Shown: piece by piece, positions 8,426 through 20,122 of the stretch
Layout: each line of letters begins with the position of its first letter
Position numbering within the stretch: the stretch's first letter is position 1
Assembly: GCA_930367205.1 (NCBI GenBank)
Contig: OV884011.1
Coordinates: 36,097,754 to 36,161,753, forward strand
Length of the DNA stretch: 64,000 nt
Direction: 5' to 3'
DNA from: Acanthosoma haemorrhoidale
Taxonomy: Eukaryota > Arthropoda > Insecta > Hemiptera > Acanthosomatidae
Program-made: the position numbers and the translations under genes
The notes under the pieces: generated by a model
What the model was told of the DNA's origin: nothing
The model's input: the letters and a program-made list of their open reading frames with translations, nothing else
Database searches by the model: none

Positions 8426-11193
8426 TCGGTATTTCTACCGAATTCTGGTACCAGTTAGTAGTACAGTCACCAGATCAGGTCACGCAAGCCATTTTTTTGG
8501 TCACTTTTAGACTCTGTGCAGTGCATTTTTGGGTTAAATCGACCTTAAGAGGTTCAACAACGATCAAATTCAAGAAATAGCTCTGGTCAGGTCAAACAGT
8601 CTCGGAAGCTTCATTTAATTTAAAAGAATCACAATACGGGGTCTTGCAGGGGGGACTGTTACTAATGCAACCGTCTCCTTCCCACATAAAACCCATTCTT
8701 TGTCATCTTTAGATTCTGCGCAATGCATTTTAATTTTTTTTCCTTTATTGTAACCCGAAGGTGAGCCCCATCACCTAGTCCAATCTATTGTTTTTGTAAT
8801 TTTAACTGTAAAACGAAAAATGTTTTTGTAATTCTACCCTCCTTCAAATGGATGTTATGCTATGCAGGAAAAGGAGCCATAAATCTGTAAATTTGTTTGT
8901 AAAAAAAATTTTAAATAAGGGGGTTTTGAAACAAAAAAAAAATTAATGTTTTTCTCTGTTTATATGTTAGAAGCTGCTTAGGGGAGATTTATTTTCCTTT
9001 GATTACTATATATTTGTAGGTAAATTTATAATTACTATATTAGTACTTTCAGTTTCTATTTAATTTGTACTTCATCTCGTATTATAGTAATCGATATGAC
9101 TACGATGGTCATATAAACAAAGTAGGATTGTTCGGTTTCGCTGGGAGAATATTCATCATTCTTTCAGCGAATCGCGATTATTAACACCAGTAGCCGATGA
9201 ACTGACAAGGAATAGTCCAAGTCGATGACTGCCCTCACTCACCGCTCGACGACTGTGAAAAACAATCGCCCATTAGATTGCTCCATCGCACGCACCTAGC
9301 TAGAACGGTGAGCAATTACTCAAGGAGCGCAATTGCGAAACCGCTACTATACCTTCCCTGTTTATACCGTTATTAAATAGGCGAGTGTGTAACAGGGACT
9401 AGGCGGCTCTTACGTCTGTGCAGGCTGAATTAAAATATCGATCCAGGAAACTGTGATTATAGCAGCACATATATATGTATACATTTCTGTTACATGAAAC
9501 AACCCTTATAAGAACTAGAGCATGAGCGATTGGACACAAAAAAGCAATGATGGGCAAAACTAAAAATTAAAATTTAGATTGAAGAAAGTAGATTGAGGTT
9601 GAAACTAGAACATAGAAAAAAAAGTATTCTTAGAATTAAATTGGGCTAAGTATAAATGCTTCGTGACCAGCAGTTTCGATATTCACATGTTCGAAACGAA
9701 ATTAACACGTTAGATTAAGATTGCAAAAAAATGAATATATGTTTAAACATAGATATTCATAATTTAAATTCTAGATAATATTAGAGGTAAATTTATTATA
9801 AATAGTCTCAGTTTATTATTTTTTAGAACTAATTCCTCAAAGTAAAAAATATTAGTAAAATTTTAGAGAGGTCATACATGTATGATAATAAGTAATGAAC
9901 TAAAAAAACAACAACAACCTTAGCTTATGTTTTGTTAGAAAAAATTTAATTCATGAACTATTACTAAAACAATTTAAAAATAGTTTAATTTGTCTGATTA
10001 TAAATTTAAGAATAAATAAATTATTAAAAAAATATATTGTGGTTTATTTTTTACTAAAAGAAAATTCAAGTTAGTTCTATCAGCTAAGGTTAGTTTTGCT
10101 CGTCGTTCTTGGCCCATTATCCCAAACTCTTGAGTTGGTGATAAATCAAGCGGTTGTAGCGTGATGGCGACCACGTTGCCAATCTCTATAACTGTTTGTT
10201 TTGTTAAGTTTTGTCTTAATAGATTTTCGGATCCGTTTGCACGATATTTCTCTTTATCTTTCCTATACATCAAAATATGGTATCAAAAATTTAAGCACCT
10301 CAAGCCCATAAATTTGAGGATTCTGGGAAAAAAATCATGCACTGGATATGCACTAAATGTAAAATCGATTCCAACATTACTACATAAACCCTTTTTTTGG
10401 GTGGGGCCTTCTTCTATCTTTCCTTAACCACGGGTGTCAAAATTCAAGTGTATTCCATAACACAATTAAGTTAAAACGAGTTTTTTGTAATTACAGTCCC
10501 CTAAAATCTCAACTTATTTTACATATTATTTCATTTGACACGTAGATAAATATGATAGACCACTGTTTCATTTTATTACTTAAATCAAGCTTTAAGAAGA
10601 TGACAATATTTTTTCATGTCGTCATGAAACATCAGATGTGTCCTCCATAATAGATTTTATATGTCTGCGTCGTGTAGGGGACGCCAAAGCCGTATCACAC
10701 CTTGACATGAACAAAAAGGGTTTCTGGTTCTGAAAAAAAAATAATAATAACCAACGATCACTAAAATAAAACAAAAAACTTTAAATCTAAAGTAGCTTCT
10801 CATATTTGGCTTTGAGAGAAAGCATAGAACTACGAGAGTAGCGTGTTTGATACTTAATAGATACCGGAACGACCTTTTTCTCGCATATCCCCCGCCATTA
10901 TATCCCAACCAAACCTTATACAGCGAAGTCTGGGTTGTTGGTGGCTTTAAGCTTGGAAATTTCAGATAGATTTTACGTCCGCTGTCATAGAACATACAGT
11001 CAGACGATAGCCCCGAGCCTCAGTGGAAGTAGGACATCTTTCGGTTTCTGCAACGAAGTTTTAGAATTTGTGTCAATATAAAAGGTGTACCAGAATTAAC
11101 GCAAGATTTGAATTAGCCACTATTTGTGCAGTAAAGTGTTGGCAACCCTAACAAAAAAACAATTTGACAGCTGACAGTTTAGGGTTAGTAAAA
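8426..11193. other. AT-rich intergenic DNA with faint repeats
   Basis: No gene is supported. Two blocks about 200 bases apart (near 8,488-8,527 and 8,691-8,732) share a pattern around GACTCTGTGCAGTGCATTTT / GATTCTGCGCAATGCATTTT, which suggests an old tandem duplication. Short open frames at 9,998-10,273 and 10,657-10,995 (minus) have low-complexity products and no recognised domain. Confidence 0.45.
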
Positions 11194-11814
11194 ATGGAGC
11201 GTTACACGATAGAACAACGTGTCTTTATTTTTGAACATTATCTCAAAAATAATGAAAGTTTGGCGGCCGCAATCGAAAATTTTATTCAAAATATGGTCGG
11301 AATAGTGTTTTGACTTCATCAACTGTGAAGAGATTAATTGAAAAATTTAGGGAGACTGGATCAGTTGGAGACACTAAACACACTCGTCCAAATGTCAATA
11401 TCGAAGCAGTGCGTGAGTGTTGAAAATCCAGGAACATCAATTCGGCGTCGTAAACACAATTCTTTGTGCCGAAATTAGATCATATTGATATGGCCAATAT
11501 GTGGTTTCAACAAGATGGTGCCACATTCCATACAGCCCATGAAACAATTCAAATACTGCACGAGACATTTCCAGGTCGCGTACTCTCTCGTTTCGGTGAT
11601 CGGAATTGGCCCCCTAGATCGTGTGACCTTTAGATTTCTTTTTATGGAGTTATTTGAAGTCAAAGGTGTATGTCGACAAGCTCACATCCACCCGTACACC
11701 AACGAAATTCATCCACATTTATGCCAAATGGTCATGGACAATTTCAACAAAAGAGTGCGTATATGCCAGCAAAGTCGTGGAGGCCATTTGCCCGATGTGT
11801 TAATCCATAAATAA
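11194..11814 (+). pseudogene. Internally deleted Tc1/mariner-superfamily transposase
   Basis: The N-terminus at 11,194 (MERYTIEQRVFIFEHY, LKNNESLAAAIENF) is the helix-turn-helix start of a common insect mariner-like transposase. After a frame break it jumps to the C-terminal part (MWFQQDGATFHTAHET, FGDRNWPPRSCDL) and ends SRGGHLPDVLIHK. The central part of the DDE domain is missing and there are several frameshifts and stops. It is a dead copy. I could not find matched terminal inverted repeats. Confidence 0.85.
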
Positions 11815-12679
11815 CCCTATCCTATTTAATTTATAAGTCAATAAAAAAATAACAACAAAAATACTAAAAACTTCAAAAGAAAAGATTATTAGACTATTAG
11901 CCAGAGCTACCAGTAAAAGGAAAGATCTCATTTCGCCAAGGGATTTAAAACGAAAAAATCATTACTCAACCACTACACACCATATGATTGCCCAGTATTT
12001 TATAGTTTTAATCAATAAATACAAAATATTATAGCACGCCTTCTATAATCAAGTTACCACGGTTTTTAAGAGCAAAAAAATTGTAAATCATATGATCATA
12101 AACGGATTTATGATTTTAGGCACCCTGTGGTTCCAGCAGGCCACTGAAGTATATCATTCATAAATGAATAATTCAGGTAACTATGTCCACTCTCTATGTA
12201 GTTTTTAGAAGCCTGAACCTTTTTTTTTAAATAGGAAATTGATCTTTATATTTAAAACTTATACAAAATAAAAATAATTGTAAATGATAATGCTGCAGTT
12301 TTATTTGAAGTAAATGTTACCTTTAAAGGCTATTTCATACTTTTGACATCATAGTACTCACATTCAACAGAGGAAGGGTGGTCAGGAACATGAATCCAGC
12401 TCATACTAGAAAGGGGTCACCTTAAATAATTAATCACTACATTAGAGCCCCAGATAAGCTCGTATTCTTCTCATCATTATATTAATGAAAAGTAGATTTA
12501 TGTGGCAGTCTCATCAGATAATATTTTTAAATTTTGAAAACTCTTTAATGTTTAGAATAAAAAAGTCTATATAAAGCATAGGCAAAAATGCTAAAATGCC
12601 TATTAATGTTCTGTTTAAACTTATCAAATATTCACAATATCTAAAATATTTCATCTTTTATATTTATGATTTATTTCAG

Positions 12680-12742
12680 TATTAATTTCATCAAACTTTC
12701 TGGAGGTGACCAGGGAAGAAAAATTGGGCTGTGACAACCATG
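12680..12742 (+). CDS. Zinc-finger gene, upstream exon
   Basis: The exon is bounded by TTATTTCAG and G|GTAAAG and encodes LISSNFLEVTREEKLGCDNHG. It ends one base into a codon that the next exon completes. It is outside the finger domain. The support is phase continuity and the charged composition. Confidence 0.6.
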
Positions 12743-14918
12743 GTAAAGTACTTGAACAAGTTACTTAACATGATGTTTTATTTTAAACTCAAATTTAAGA
12801 TAGCAGGTAAAACAAACAGTTGGTGAAAATATAAAATTAATAAAAGAAAACAAACTAAAAATTAATTTTATTAATAATTTTAAATTAAAATTGAAGTTAC
12901 ATTTTTTTTAATCAATTCTTAGTGAGGGACTTCTTAATATTTTGGGAATTGTGCTTTTTTTTCATGAAACAAGTGAACAAAATATGGCATCTCATATCCA
13001 TACTTCTGGTTACAAACAATCAATAAAAAACTATTTTACAACATAATTGTTTTACCTTAAGCTAGGAATTAGCACAACACACTTTTTGTAGCATGCTCCA
13101 GCCTCGATGTAAAACAGGTATGTCTCAAGAAGTTCATTTCCAGTTTCAAGATTCGTGGAGGCATTTTCACTGTAACCATTTGAACCACAGTATAGAGGGC
13201 TACACACTCCGTAAAGCAGTGGAAAAGTCATAGTTTTGTTTTGAGGCAGGCATTGTTATTCTGCCTCCCTTTCTCTACTATCTATCTGCCTAGGTACTTA
13301 AAATTGTTGGCCTTCTTTAAATCTATGGAATGGGTGTATATGTCAATGTGGAAGACCATGTACTTTATCATAAATTTGTTGAGCACCCATGCTAAATACT
13401 TTTCTAATAGCTTCTTCAACAGGTGTCCCCAAAAGCTTAATAACCTATCATAATATTAAAACATCAATGAAATTGCCTGAAAATATTTAACCAATACATA
13501 AAACTTTTATAATAAATAATGGTTTTGATGGAATAAACTGGTGTGTTACAGGAGAGGATCCCCATCTTCTACCGGTGAAAGTTGAAATCAAAGAAGATCC
13601 GTTGGGTGAAGCTCTTACAAACTGTAAGGCTTCTTCAGTTAACAATTAAAACATAACAGATAAAATTAGCTTATTAACCCGTTTGATCAGTTTGGTCAAT
13701 TGGAATAATTTCTGTAATCCCACTTTAAACAGAAACAAATATCATATTTTCTAACTATGAATTAGTAACATTTTCAATTGTATAAATAGAAATAGAGGTA
13801 TTTTCAAGTTTGTTGTAATACGTGCTCTCATAATTGGATTATTTAATGAATTTTTTGGGGGAATAACATAAAGTAACATATTAGCTGCACTACTTTGTGA
13901 GTTCTAGATCATTACAAGTAAAATTACTATGCCATTGAACTTAAATGAGTAAAATATGATTTATAATGGTTTCTTATTCGACCCTTATAAACCATAACAT
14001 TTATGTAAGCTCTAAAATTAAAATAAAAAAAATATGTCATTACAACTGAATAATGAATGTTTTTATTCTTTGTCAGGGGAAAACCCTGGACAGAACAAAG
14101 CATGTGCAACACCTGCTATATTGGCTGTCCGATTCAGAAGCTACAATAAAGAGTATGTGGAAGTGTTGAGTAATTCAGTATTGTTGCAAGAAAGACCAGA
14201 ATGTGATCCTGATAACAATAAAACAGCTGAGCAGAATGCAAAACTTGAATTACAAACAGAAAAAAATCAAGAAACAGAAGGCAAACTGTACACTTGCAGT
14301 TACTGCATGAAATATTTCAAATGGAAAAAGAGCTTAATGGACCATTTGAAAATTCACATAGGAAACATCATGTACCAATGCAATATCTGCCTTTCATCAT
14401 TTGCAGAGTACTCTGCTTTGGTGGAACATCGGAAAACCCATGTTGGGAGTGTGTTAGGTTGTCAAATCTGCGGGAAATCATACCAATATGGTTTGTCTCT
14501 CATCAAAAGTAACACTAACAAATTCATTCACAGGTGCAATGCTTGCAGAAGTCGTTTCATCAAACCTCTTGTCCTGGAGTCTCATCTGGACAGAAGGATG
14601 TTTCTGTTGAATCGGATATTGCCTAAACATAAGAAAAAACCTCCTCACCCCACAGAGAAACATCTCACATGCCTAACCTGCGACAAGAAGTTCTCAGTGT
14701 TATCAGACCTAACAAAGCACATCCGGGTACATACAGGCGAGCGTCCGTACATTTGCGCACTATGCCAGAAAGGGTTTAAGCAGTCCTCAGCACTCACATC
14801 ACATTTCAGGACCCACACTGGGGAGAGGCCCTATGTCTGTCCCGTATGCTTCAAAGCATTCACACAATCATCAGCACTCAACACGCATATGAAAATTCAT
14901 ACTCACAGTTCTCTATAA
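12680..14918 (+). CDS. C2H2 zinc-finger protein gene (three exons assembled, 5' end missing)
   Basis: Exons 12,680-12,742, 13,552-13,623 and 14,077-14,918 have good AG/GT borders and matching phases (each starts with two bases completing a codon), which gives at least 324 residues. The N-terminal part has FLEVTREEKLGCDNHG and the acidic motif VKVEIKEDP common in insect zinc-finger proteins. The last exon encodes five canonical C2H2 fingers and two degenerate ones, with TGERPY linkers between the last three. The likely role is a nuclear DNA-binding regulator. The first coding exon with the ATG was not found. A poly(A) signal follows at 15,104. Confidence 0.85.
13552..13623 (+). CDS. Zinc-finger gene, middle exon (KVEIKEDP motif)
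   Basis: The exon is bounded by GTTACAG and GTAAGG and encodes EDPHLLPVKVEIKEDPLGEA plus three residues. The VKVEIKEDP motif often precedes finger arrays in insect zinc-finger proteins. The phase fits the exons on both sides. Confidence 0.75.
14077..14918 (+). CDS. Zinc-finger gene, terminal exon with seven finger units
   Basis: The exon starts after TTGTCAG and ends at TAA 14,916. The fingers in order are YTCSYC...HLKIH, YQCNIC...HRKTH, a degenerate unit CQICGKSYQYG lacking its histidines, a second degenerate unit HRCNACRSRF with only one histidine, then LTCLTC...HIRVH, YICALC...HFRTH and YVCPVC...HMKIH. The open frame extends upstream of 14,077 to 14,034, but that stretch is intronic by the splice model. 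Confidence 0.9.
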
Positions 14919-15103
14919 AAAAAACAAGTTCTGGTCTAGATATTAATTTCTAATGTCGATGGTTTTTCAATTATATCGTTTTAATTATTAGTAAAAGAAG
15001 TTAAGTACAAAGAAGAATCATTGGATCTACATTATTTTTTTGTACATACATTGTTATAATTCCTTAGAGTAAGTTCAATACGTGCATTCATTTATTTACA
15101 TAA

Positions 15104-15109
15104 AATAAA
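15104..15109 (+). terminator. Poly(A) signal AATAAA after the zinc-finger gene
   Basis: The signal lies about 190 bases downstream of the stop codon, in AT-rich 3'-UTR-like sequence. Confidence 0.5.
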
Positions 15110-16325
15110 AATTAAACTGTGGTTTCTAATATGGAATTGTTCTATTGTTTATTGAATTGCGGTTTGAAACCGCTGGTGTAATCTATGAATACAATAACAA
15201 ATTATGTCTAATGTTTTTCTTTCCAAACAAACTGAATGGATTATCTTACCTCCTTTTACCAATAATCCTAAAAATGAATAAAAAACAATGCACGACACTG
15301 GTGATACCACTTTCTTATAAACAAGATTAATACAAGTACACAATGAATATATAGAGTTTCTTGGGTAGAAAAGGCCTGCAACTATGAAATATTAAAAATA
15401 AAAAGGTAATAAGGGCTTTAAGTAGCTAGCATAGCTGGTGCTGGGATAATACCTCTCAGCCTTAATTTTGGTGTTGTTAATACTAATCAAAGGTTATACC
15501 TTCCCCCCTAGCCATTGCTGAAACAATTTGGGGGCTTTAGTTAACTGGAGCAGGGTTAATCTTATAATAGAGGTGCCTTATATTGCAGGATAGGTAAATC
15601 ATGTTTTATAACTGATGACACCCACTTGGCGATTGTGGTCTTTTTAATTGATGACACTGGGACACCACACTATGGTCCCATGATCTATGCAGGGCCTTAT
15701 TATGCGATTGTAAATCCAAAGCAATATTGGTGGTTCTATGCCCTATGTCTTTCCTATGATTTTTCTTGTTTGCCACTAGGTGACTATGGTTTTTTTTTAG
15801 GGTTAGTCAAGATTTTTCTATCTACCCACAATAGTTCTACCAGCTCTCCCTCTTATACTGCCAGACTTCGTCCTTAAAAGCCTTCAATGTAGTTTTATCA
15901 AGAGCAAACCACAAATGTTTGCCTTATTGTTTCCGATCCAAGGTTTTCTTTCAGCAGCATGGGCAATGGCCAAAAGAAGAAAGCTTTGAGGCAAGCCAAG
16001 AATAACCTGAGGGAAAAATACCTAAGAATAGTTCTATCCCAGAGAAGGATGGAGTGATCCAGAGGAAAATAGTAGTCACAGGGTAAAATGTTAAGGTCTA
16101 TAAGGTGGGACACCATTTTACAGAACTTTTATCAGAATACTCTGTCAGCTATGTCTTCTTTGTCTTTATTCTGTTTATAAACATTCTTAGATTCTTTTCC
16201 CTCAAGTTTCTCTTTACTCACTGTTTACTTTGTTGGGACATCAGGTGGTCAATGACAACCTTTAAGGCATACTCCATATTGAAGTGCCCCAAATGTACAC
16301 TGTGATCAGAGGAAGAAAACTTTGT
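15110..16325. other. Non-coding stretch without recognised feature
   Basis: Only short open frames without recognisable domains are present (for example 15,626-15,877). Confidence 0.4.
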
Positions 16326-16329
16326 GTGG

Positions 16330-16765
16330 TCTTAGAATGAACACAATTCACATCCGGAATCTAAGGGTTGATCAAAGCCAACCGGATCCCAAAGGCTAGT
16401 GTGAACCAAAAAGTAGAAGCGAATTGAGCTGCAGTGGGAATGCCACAGGAAAGTGTATGGTGCTACCACAGCCATTGTCAAAATGGAAGGGGGCCCTTTG
16501 AGGAGTGCTAGTCTAACAGGAACATCCACTAGGAAAGTTGTGGAGACTGTCAAAGCTAAAGTAAATAAAAATACAGCTGTCAGAAGCATAGAAGTGAGCT
16601 CCAGTGTTGCTATATATGACTGTTCAAGAGTGAGGTTAAGCCTACCTGTTTCAAGGGGTTTATATAGGCAGTGCAGAGGCCTGACCAATCAAAAGACCAT
16701 CTTTGTGGCACCTACCTATAAGTGGGTGGTGTGTGAACTAATATTTCTGAAGGGAGGATGTAACA
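16330..16765 (-). repeat. Degenerate LTR-like repeat (family A)
   Basis: On the minus strand it shares an order of blocks with copies at 24.1, 40.4 and 48.2 kb: a TATATAA-type box followed by GTTCACAC and a TTTGGGATCC-like tract. Its outer start on the minus strand could be TGTTACATCC (near 16,765). Ends are approximate and no target duplication was found. Confidence 0.5.
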
Positions 16766-17358
16766 GGCGCTTGACAGTTTATTTCATTATATAAATTTTT
16801 CAAGAGTGTTCTATGGCACATTGTAAAAATAATAAATAGGGTGTTCAAAGGAGAGATTCTCTCAGTGCTGGTGGGACAGTGTTAGCCTCTGCCCATGAGT
16901 CAATGGAGGAGGTACTACCACATCTTTCTTTGATAGCCATTCCCTGTCAGTTTCTGGATCCATCTGTTATTGGGATCTAGTTTTGATACCATCTGCTCAT
17001 CACAAAAACTGGAAATTACCAATTGTTATAATTACTAATTGGTAAAAAAATATATTATAATGAATTATTAGGAGTTTAGAATCCATTAAATCATTTGCTT
17101 CAGATGTTGTAAGAAATCAATTATCCAGAAAAAAATAAATCTACTGTATCGAGTATTGTGAAGTGTTGATTAGACATTATGCTGATCCAATGCCTTATAT
17201 TATAATTGAAAGAAATGATAGGAAAAAAGGAGTATAGGCTTCTACCGAAAATTCGTCGTCCACTTCTCCATGGTGTGAATTGAAATAAACAATTTTGAAC
17301 CCAGTTTCCTCGTTTTCAATGCAATGGAATGCCTTTATTATAAACACATTGAATATAT

Positions 17359-18053
17359 TGTTACGATTTTTTATATTTAAATAAATTTTTTATTTTAAGT
17401 TTATATTTTTTTTTTTTTATATTAAAATTTTTTATTACATTCCAGGGTTCTGTTAATTTATTAGGACAATTCTGGTAACAGGAATAATTTTATTAAAACA
17501 CATTTCATTAACAATTCAATACTCAACCCAATTCAACAACTAATTATTACCCATTTATGATATTATGCTATACTGATGATGACAATATTTCCTCTATAAG
17601 TTATACCAATAATGAAAAACCAAATTGAAATTTATATTTATCCATGAACATATTACCAATAATTATACAAAATCAAAATTACGCAGATCATCAATATTAC
17701 ACCGGTATTCATACCAAAATTAAAATTATACAGATTACAACATTATACTGGCCAGTTTCGCTGTGTATTTTTGGATGTGGCTTCCGCCCTCTTCATCGTC
17801 CCCGCTCTATGCTTAGCGTGTTTTCCTACGTGGGAGCCGGCTCATCATATCCGTAGGTTCCCGCGCCAGTGTTCCTGCTGTGCCTCCTGTGCTGGTTGCG
17901 GACTGAAAAGAGAGAGAGCGAGAGCGTCCCAAACTCCGCCTTTTATACGCCCTCCGCTGCCTTCTGGATATTCTTTAATGGCATTGGCCATTCAGTCTAT
18001 TCGTATATTTTTTTTTTAAACACCAAAAAAACACCGTACTAAATATCACAACA
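17359..18053 (-). repeat. Solo LTR, family B (695 bp)
   Basis: On the plus strand it starts TGTTACG and ends ATCACAACA, flanked on both sides by ATATAT. The minus strand carries a TATAAAAG box in a GC-rich stretch (about 17,935-17,950) and an AATAAA-like signal later, so the LTR is transcribed leftward. The same repeat occurs at 18.65, 35.9, 36.68 and 38.39 kb. Confidence 0.75.
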
Positions 18054-18317
18054 ATATATATATTTTTTTTTTATCTTAATAATTGTCAACCAAAGAAAAG
18101 AGATAGTGGCAGGGTTTGAACGAGGGATCTCCCACTTTCATTAGGTACTATTCTGGTGATTCGGCATCGAAGGTAACATTTTGGCTAATACTATGGACAG
18201 AAGATGGGCGAGTACATACTGCCAAATGTCATGACACAATGTTGTGAGTTAAAGGTTAAAGAAGAGGATGGCTAACCTATCAAACATTGTGGAGAGATCA
18301 CAGGTACAAGCCAATGA

Positions 18318-18530
18318 ATGATTGAACCACTAGTCGCCCAAAGATGGAAGAATTATAACCTATCCAGAAGAGAAGTATTTTGGGCGCGCTTGAGAACAGG
18401 CCACTATTATCTTACCCAAAAACATTTGCTGTCTTGGAGCCCTCCACCGATGTGCAGCATGTGGAAGGAATGTAGCTTACCATTGTCCACATCCTCACTG
18501 AAAGTCTTGGACACCGACACAGGAAACATC
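18318..18530 (+). pseudogene. C-terminal scrap of a non-LTR retrotransposon RT protein
   Basis: The frame contains LSRREVFWARLRTGHYYLTQ followed by HLLSWSPPPMCSMW. This matches the layout of the C-terminal region of jockey/R1-type LINE proteins (an ARLRxGH motif, then a cysteine pair after PPP). A frame change follows directly. It is a short dead fragment. Confidence 0.6.
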
Positions 18531-18651
18531 ACAGAATTCTGACTGATATCAGTGAATAGTGAACAGGGACAGCACTCATTCAAAGATTTAACTATTTCAA
18601 TTGTTAAAGTACTCCAAGATGATAAGTAACTTTTCTTTTCAGAATATGCAT

Positions 18652-19440
18652 TGTTGTGATATTTGGATGTTGCCTTTGATTGGAATTCAAATAAACAAGA
18701 AATCAAGGATTTGAATTTGAAATTAGCGGGCATAAAAGGGCAGTAAATGACCCGTGAACCATGATTATGAAGGGATGGACATTTTTTGTTGCCGTTCTGT
18801 CTAATATTAATATTTGTCGTATAAATAATATCAAGGATTACATTAAAATATTTTAATATTGGAGTTGATAACTTTAAAATAAGATAAGTTGAAAATATGA
18901 AACAACTGGCATTGGAAGAAAGACGGATGAAAAAATCAAGAAGGCGAGAACAGACAAGGACTTGAAAACCAATATGGTGTATTAGCGTTCTTCTTTTGAT
19001 CTTATGAGACAAAATTGTTAAGTAAGATTGAAGTGTCGTTAAACTTTAAATTTTTTTACAATAGATGGTGATTAAACATAAAAGAAACAGTTAATGGAAA
19101 AAGAATTTTCTCACAGAAAAAGGATTGAACTGATAATAACGGATTTTTTACTGATTACATGGCAAAGGATAAGAACAAACGAGGAATAAAGGAAAATTTG
19201 CCGAAGAACGAAGAAAAATTGATGAAACAATAGAAAGGGACAGGAAAAGTAGTAAATCTGGCCAGTAGCGAATAGTAATAAGGTAAAATAATAAAAATTT
19301 ATTTTGTAAACCATTGTAATTTAGTATCACAGATGTACTTATTAAGAGATCTAAAGAAAAGTTTTATAATTAAACAATTTCCTTTTTGCCAGAATTCTTT
19401 TTTATATTAACAATACCTTTAACCCTCAGGTAAAATTAAA
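18652..19440 (+). repeat. Solo LTR, family B, opposite orientation
   Basis: It begins TGTTGTGATATT, the reverse complement of the end of the 17.36-kb copy. It passes the shared blocks in reverse order (CTGGCCAGT at about 19,258, GCCAGAATTC at about 19,388). The right end is decayed and approximate. Confidence 0.65.
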
Positions 19441-19646
19441 TAAAGGTAAGAATAATTAAAATAGAAAATATTAAAAAGTTTTTGTATGAAAAATAATAGC
19501 AAGAAAGATAAAACTAATTAATAAAAATAATTACGACATCAATGACTGTAGTCTTTAAAAATAATATAAATAAAAAAATATTTAAAAGGACATCAGAATA
19601 TTGAAGAATTGCACTTAAAGATATTAGAATAATTACAAGAATTTTG

Positions 19647-20122
19647 TTATGCTATAGGAAGAAGTTTGTTTAGCAATTCTTTAGCAGCCAATTGCATAGC
19701 ATCTTTTTTACGTGTGGCTTTAGCAACGCTCACAACATCACCTATACTTATGGTTACTTCGAAGGATGCTGGAATGTCATCAGTCTGATGCACTTGGTAC
19801 TTTGGGGACTGTTTGCGGGAGTCCTGACAGAACATTAGCAAACTACCAATATAGTTGACCTTCAAATCTGGTGTATCAGTTGTATCCATTGAGTCAGTTT
19901 TATGAGTTTGGAGTGATTGCAGCATCTTCTCTGCTGCTGCATACTTCGCTTCCTTTTTGCTTTTGCCTTTAGCGCATGCAGACATGCTTTTTGCTGTAAC
20001 TATACACCTAAACGTTGAGAACCCATCAGGACGGCAGTTCACAAATGAATAGTCAGGCAACGGGTATCCTTGCTGCTGTATTAATTCCTGCAGTCTGGCA
20101 ATTGGATTTATACTTGCAACTC
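19647..20122 (-). CDS. dsRBD gene, terminal exon (dsRBD3 and dsRBD4)
   Basis: After TTTGACAG the exon encodes dsRBD3 (PIARLQELIQQQ, STFRCIVTA, SKKEAKYAAAEKMLQSL). A short linker with the same VNYIG/VKYIE motif leads to dsRBD4 (IGSLLMFCQDS, ASFEVTISIG, RKKDAMQLAAKELLNKL). The stop TAA is at 19,649-19,647. No intron separates the two domains, unlike the earlier ones. Confidence 0.85.

Noticed and set aside
10657..10995. 112-residue minus-strand open frame
   Set aside because: The product is low complexity with no domain, and the region overlaps a probable dispersed repeat.
14034..14076. ATG at 14,034 as the start of the zinc-finger protein
   Set aside because: The segment precedes a good acceptor (TTGTCAG), and two upstream exons join in phase with the frame after it, so it is more likely intron.
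18110..18150. tRNA-like T-arm (GGGTTTGAACGAGGG) as a tRNA gene
   Set aside because: No acceptor stem, D-arm or anticodon arm could be folded around it on either strand.
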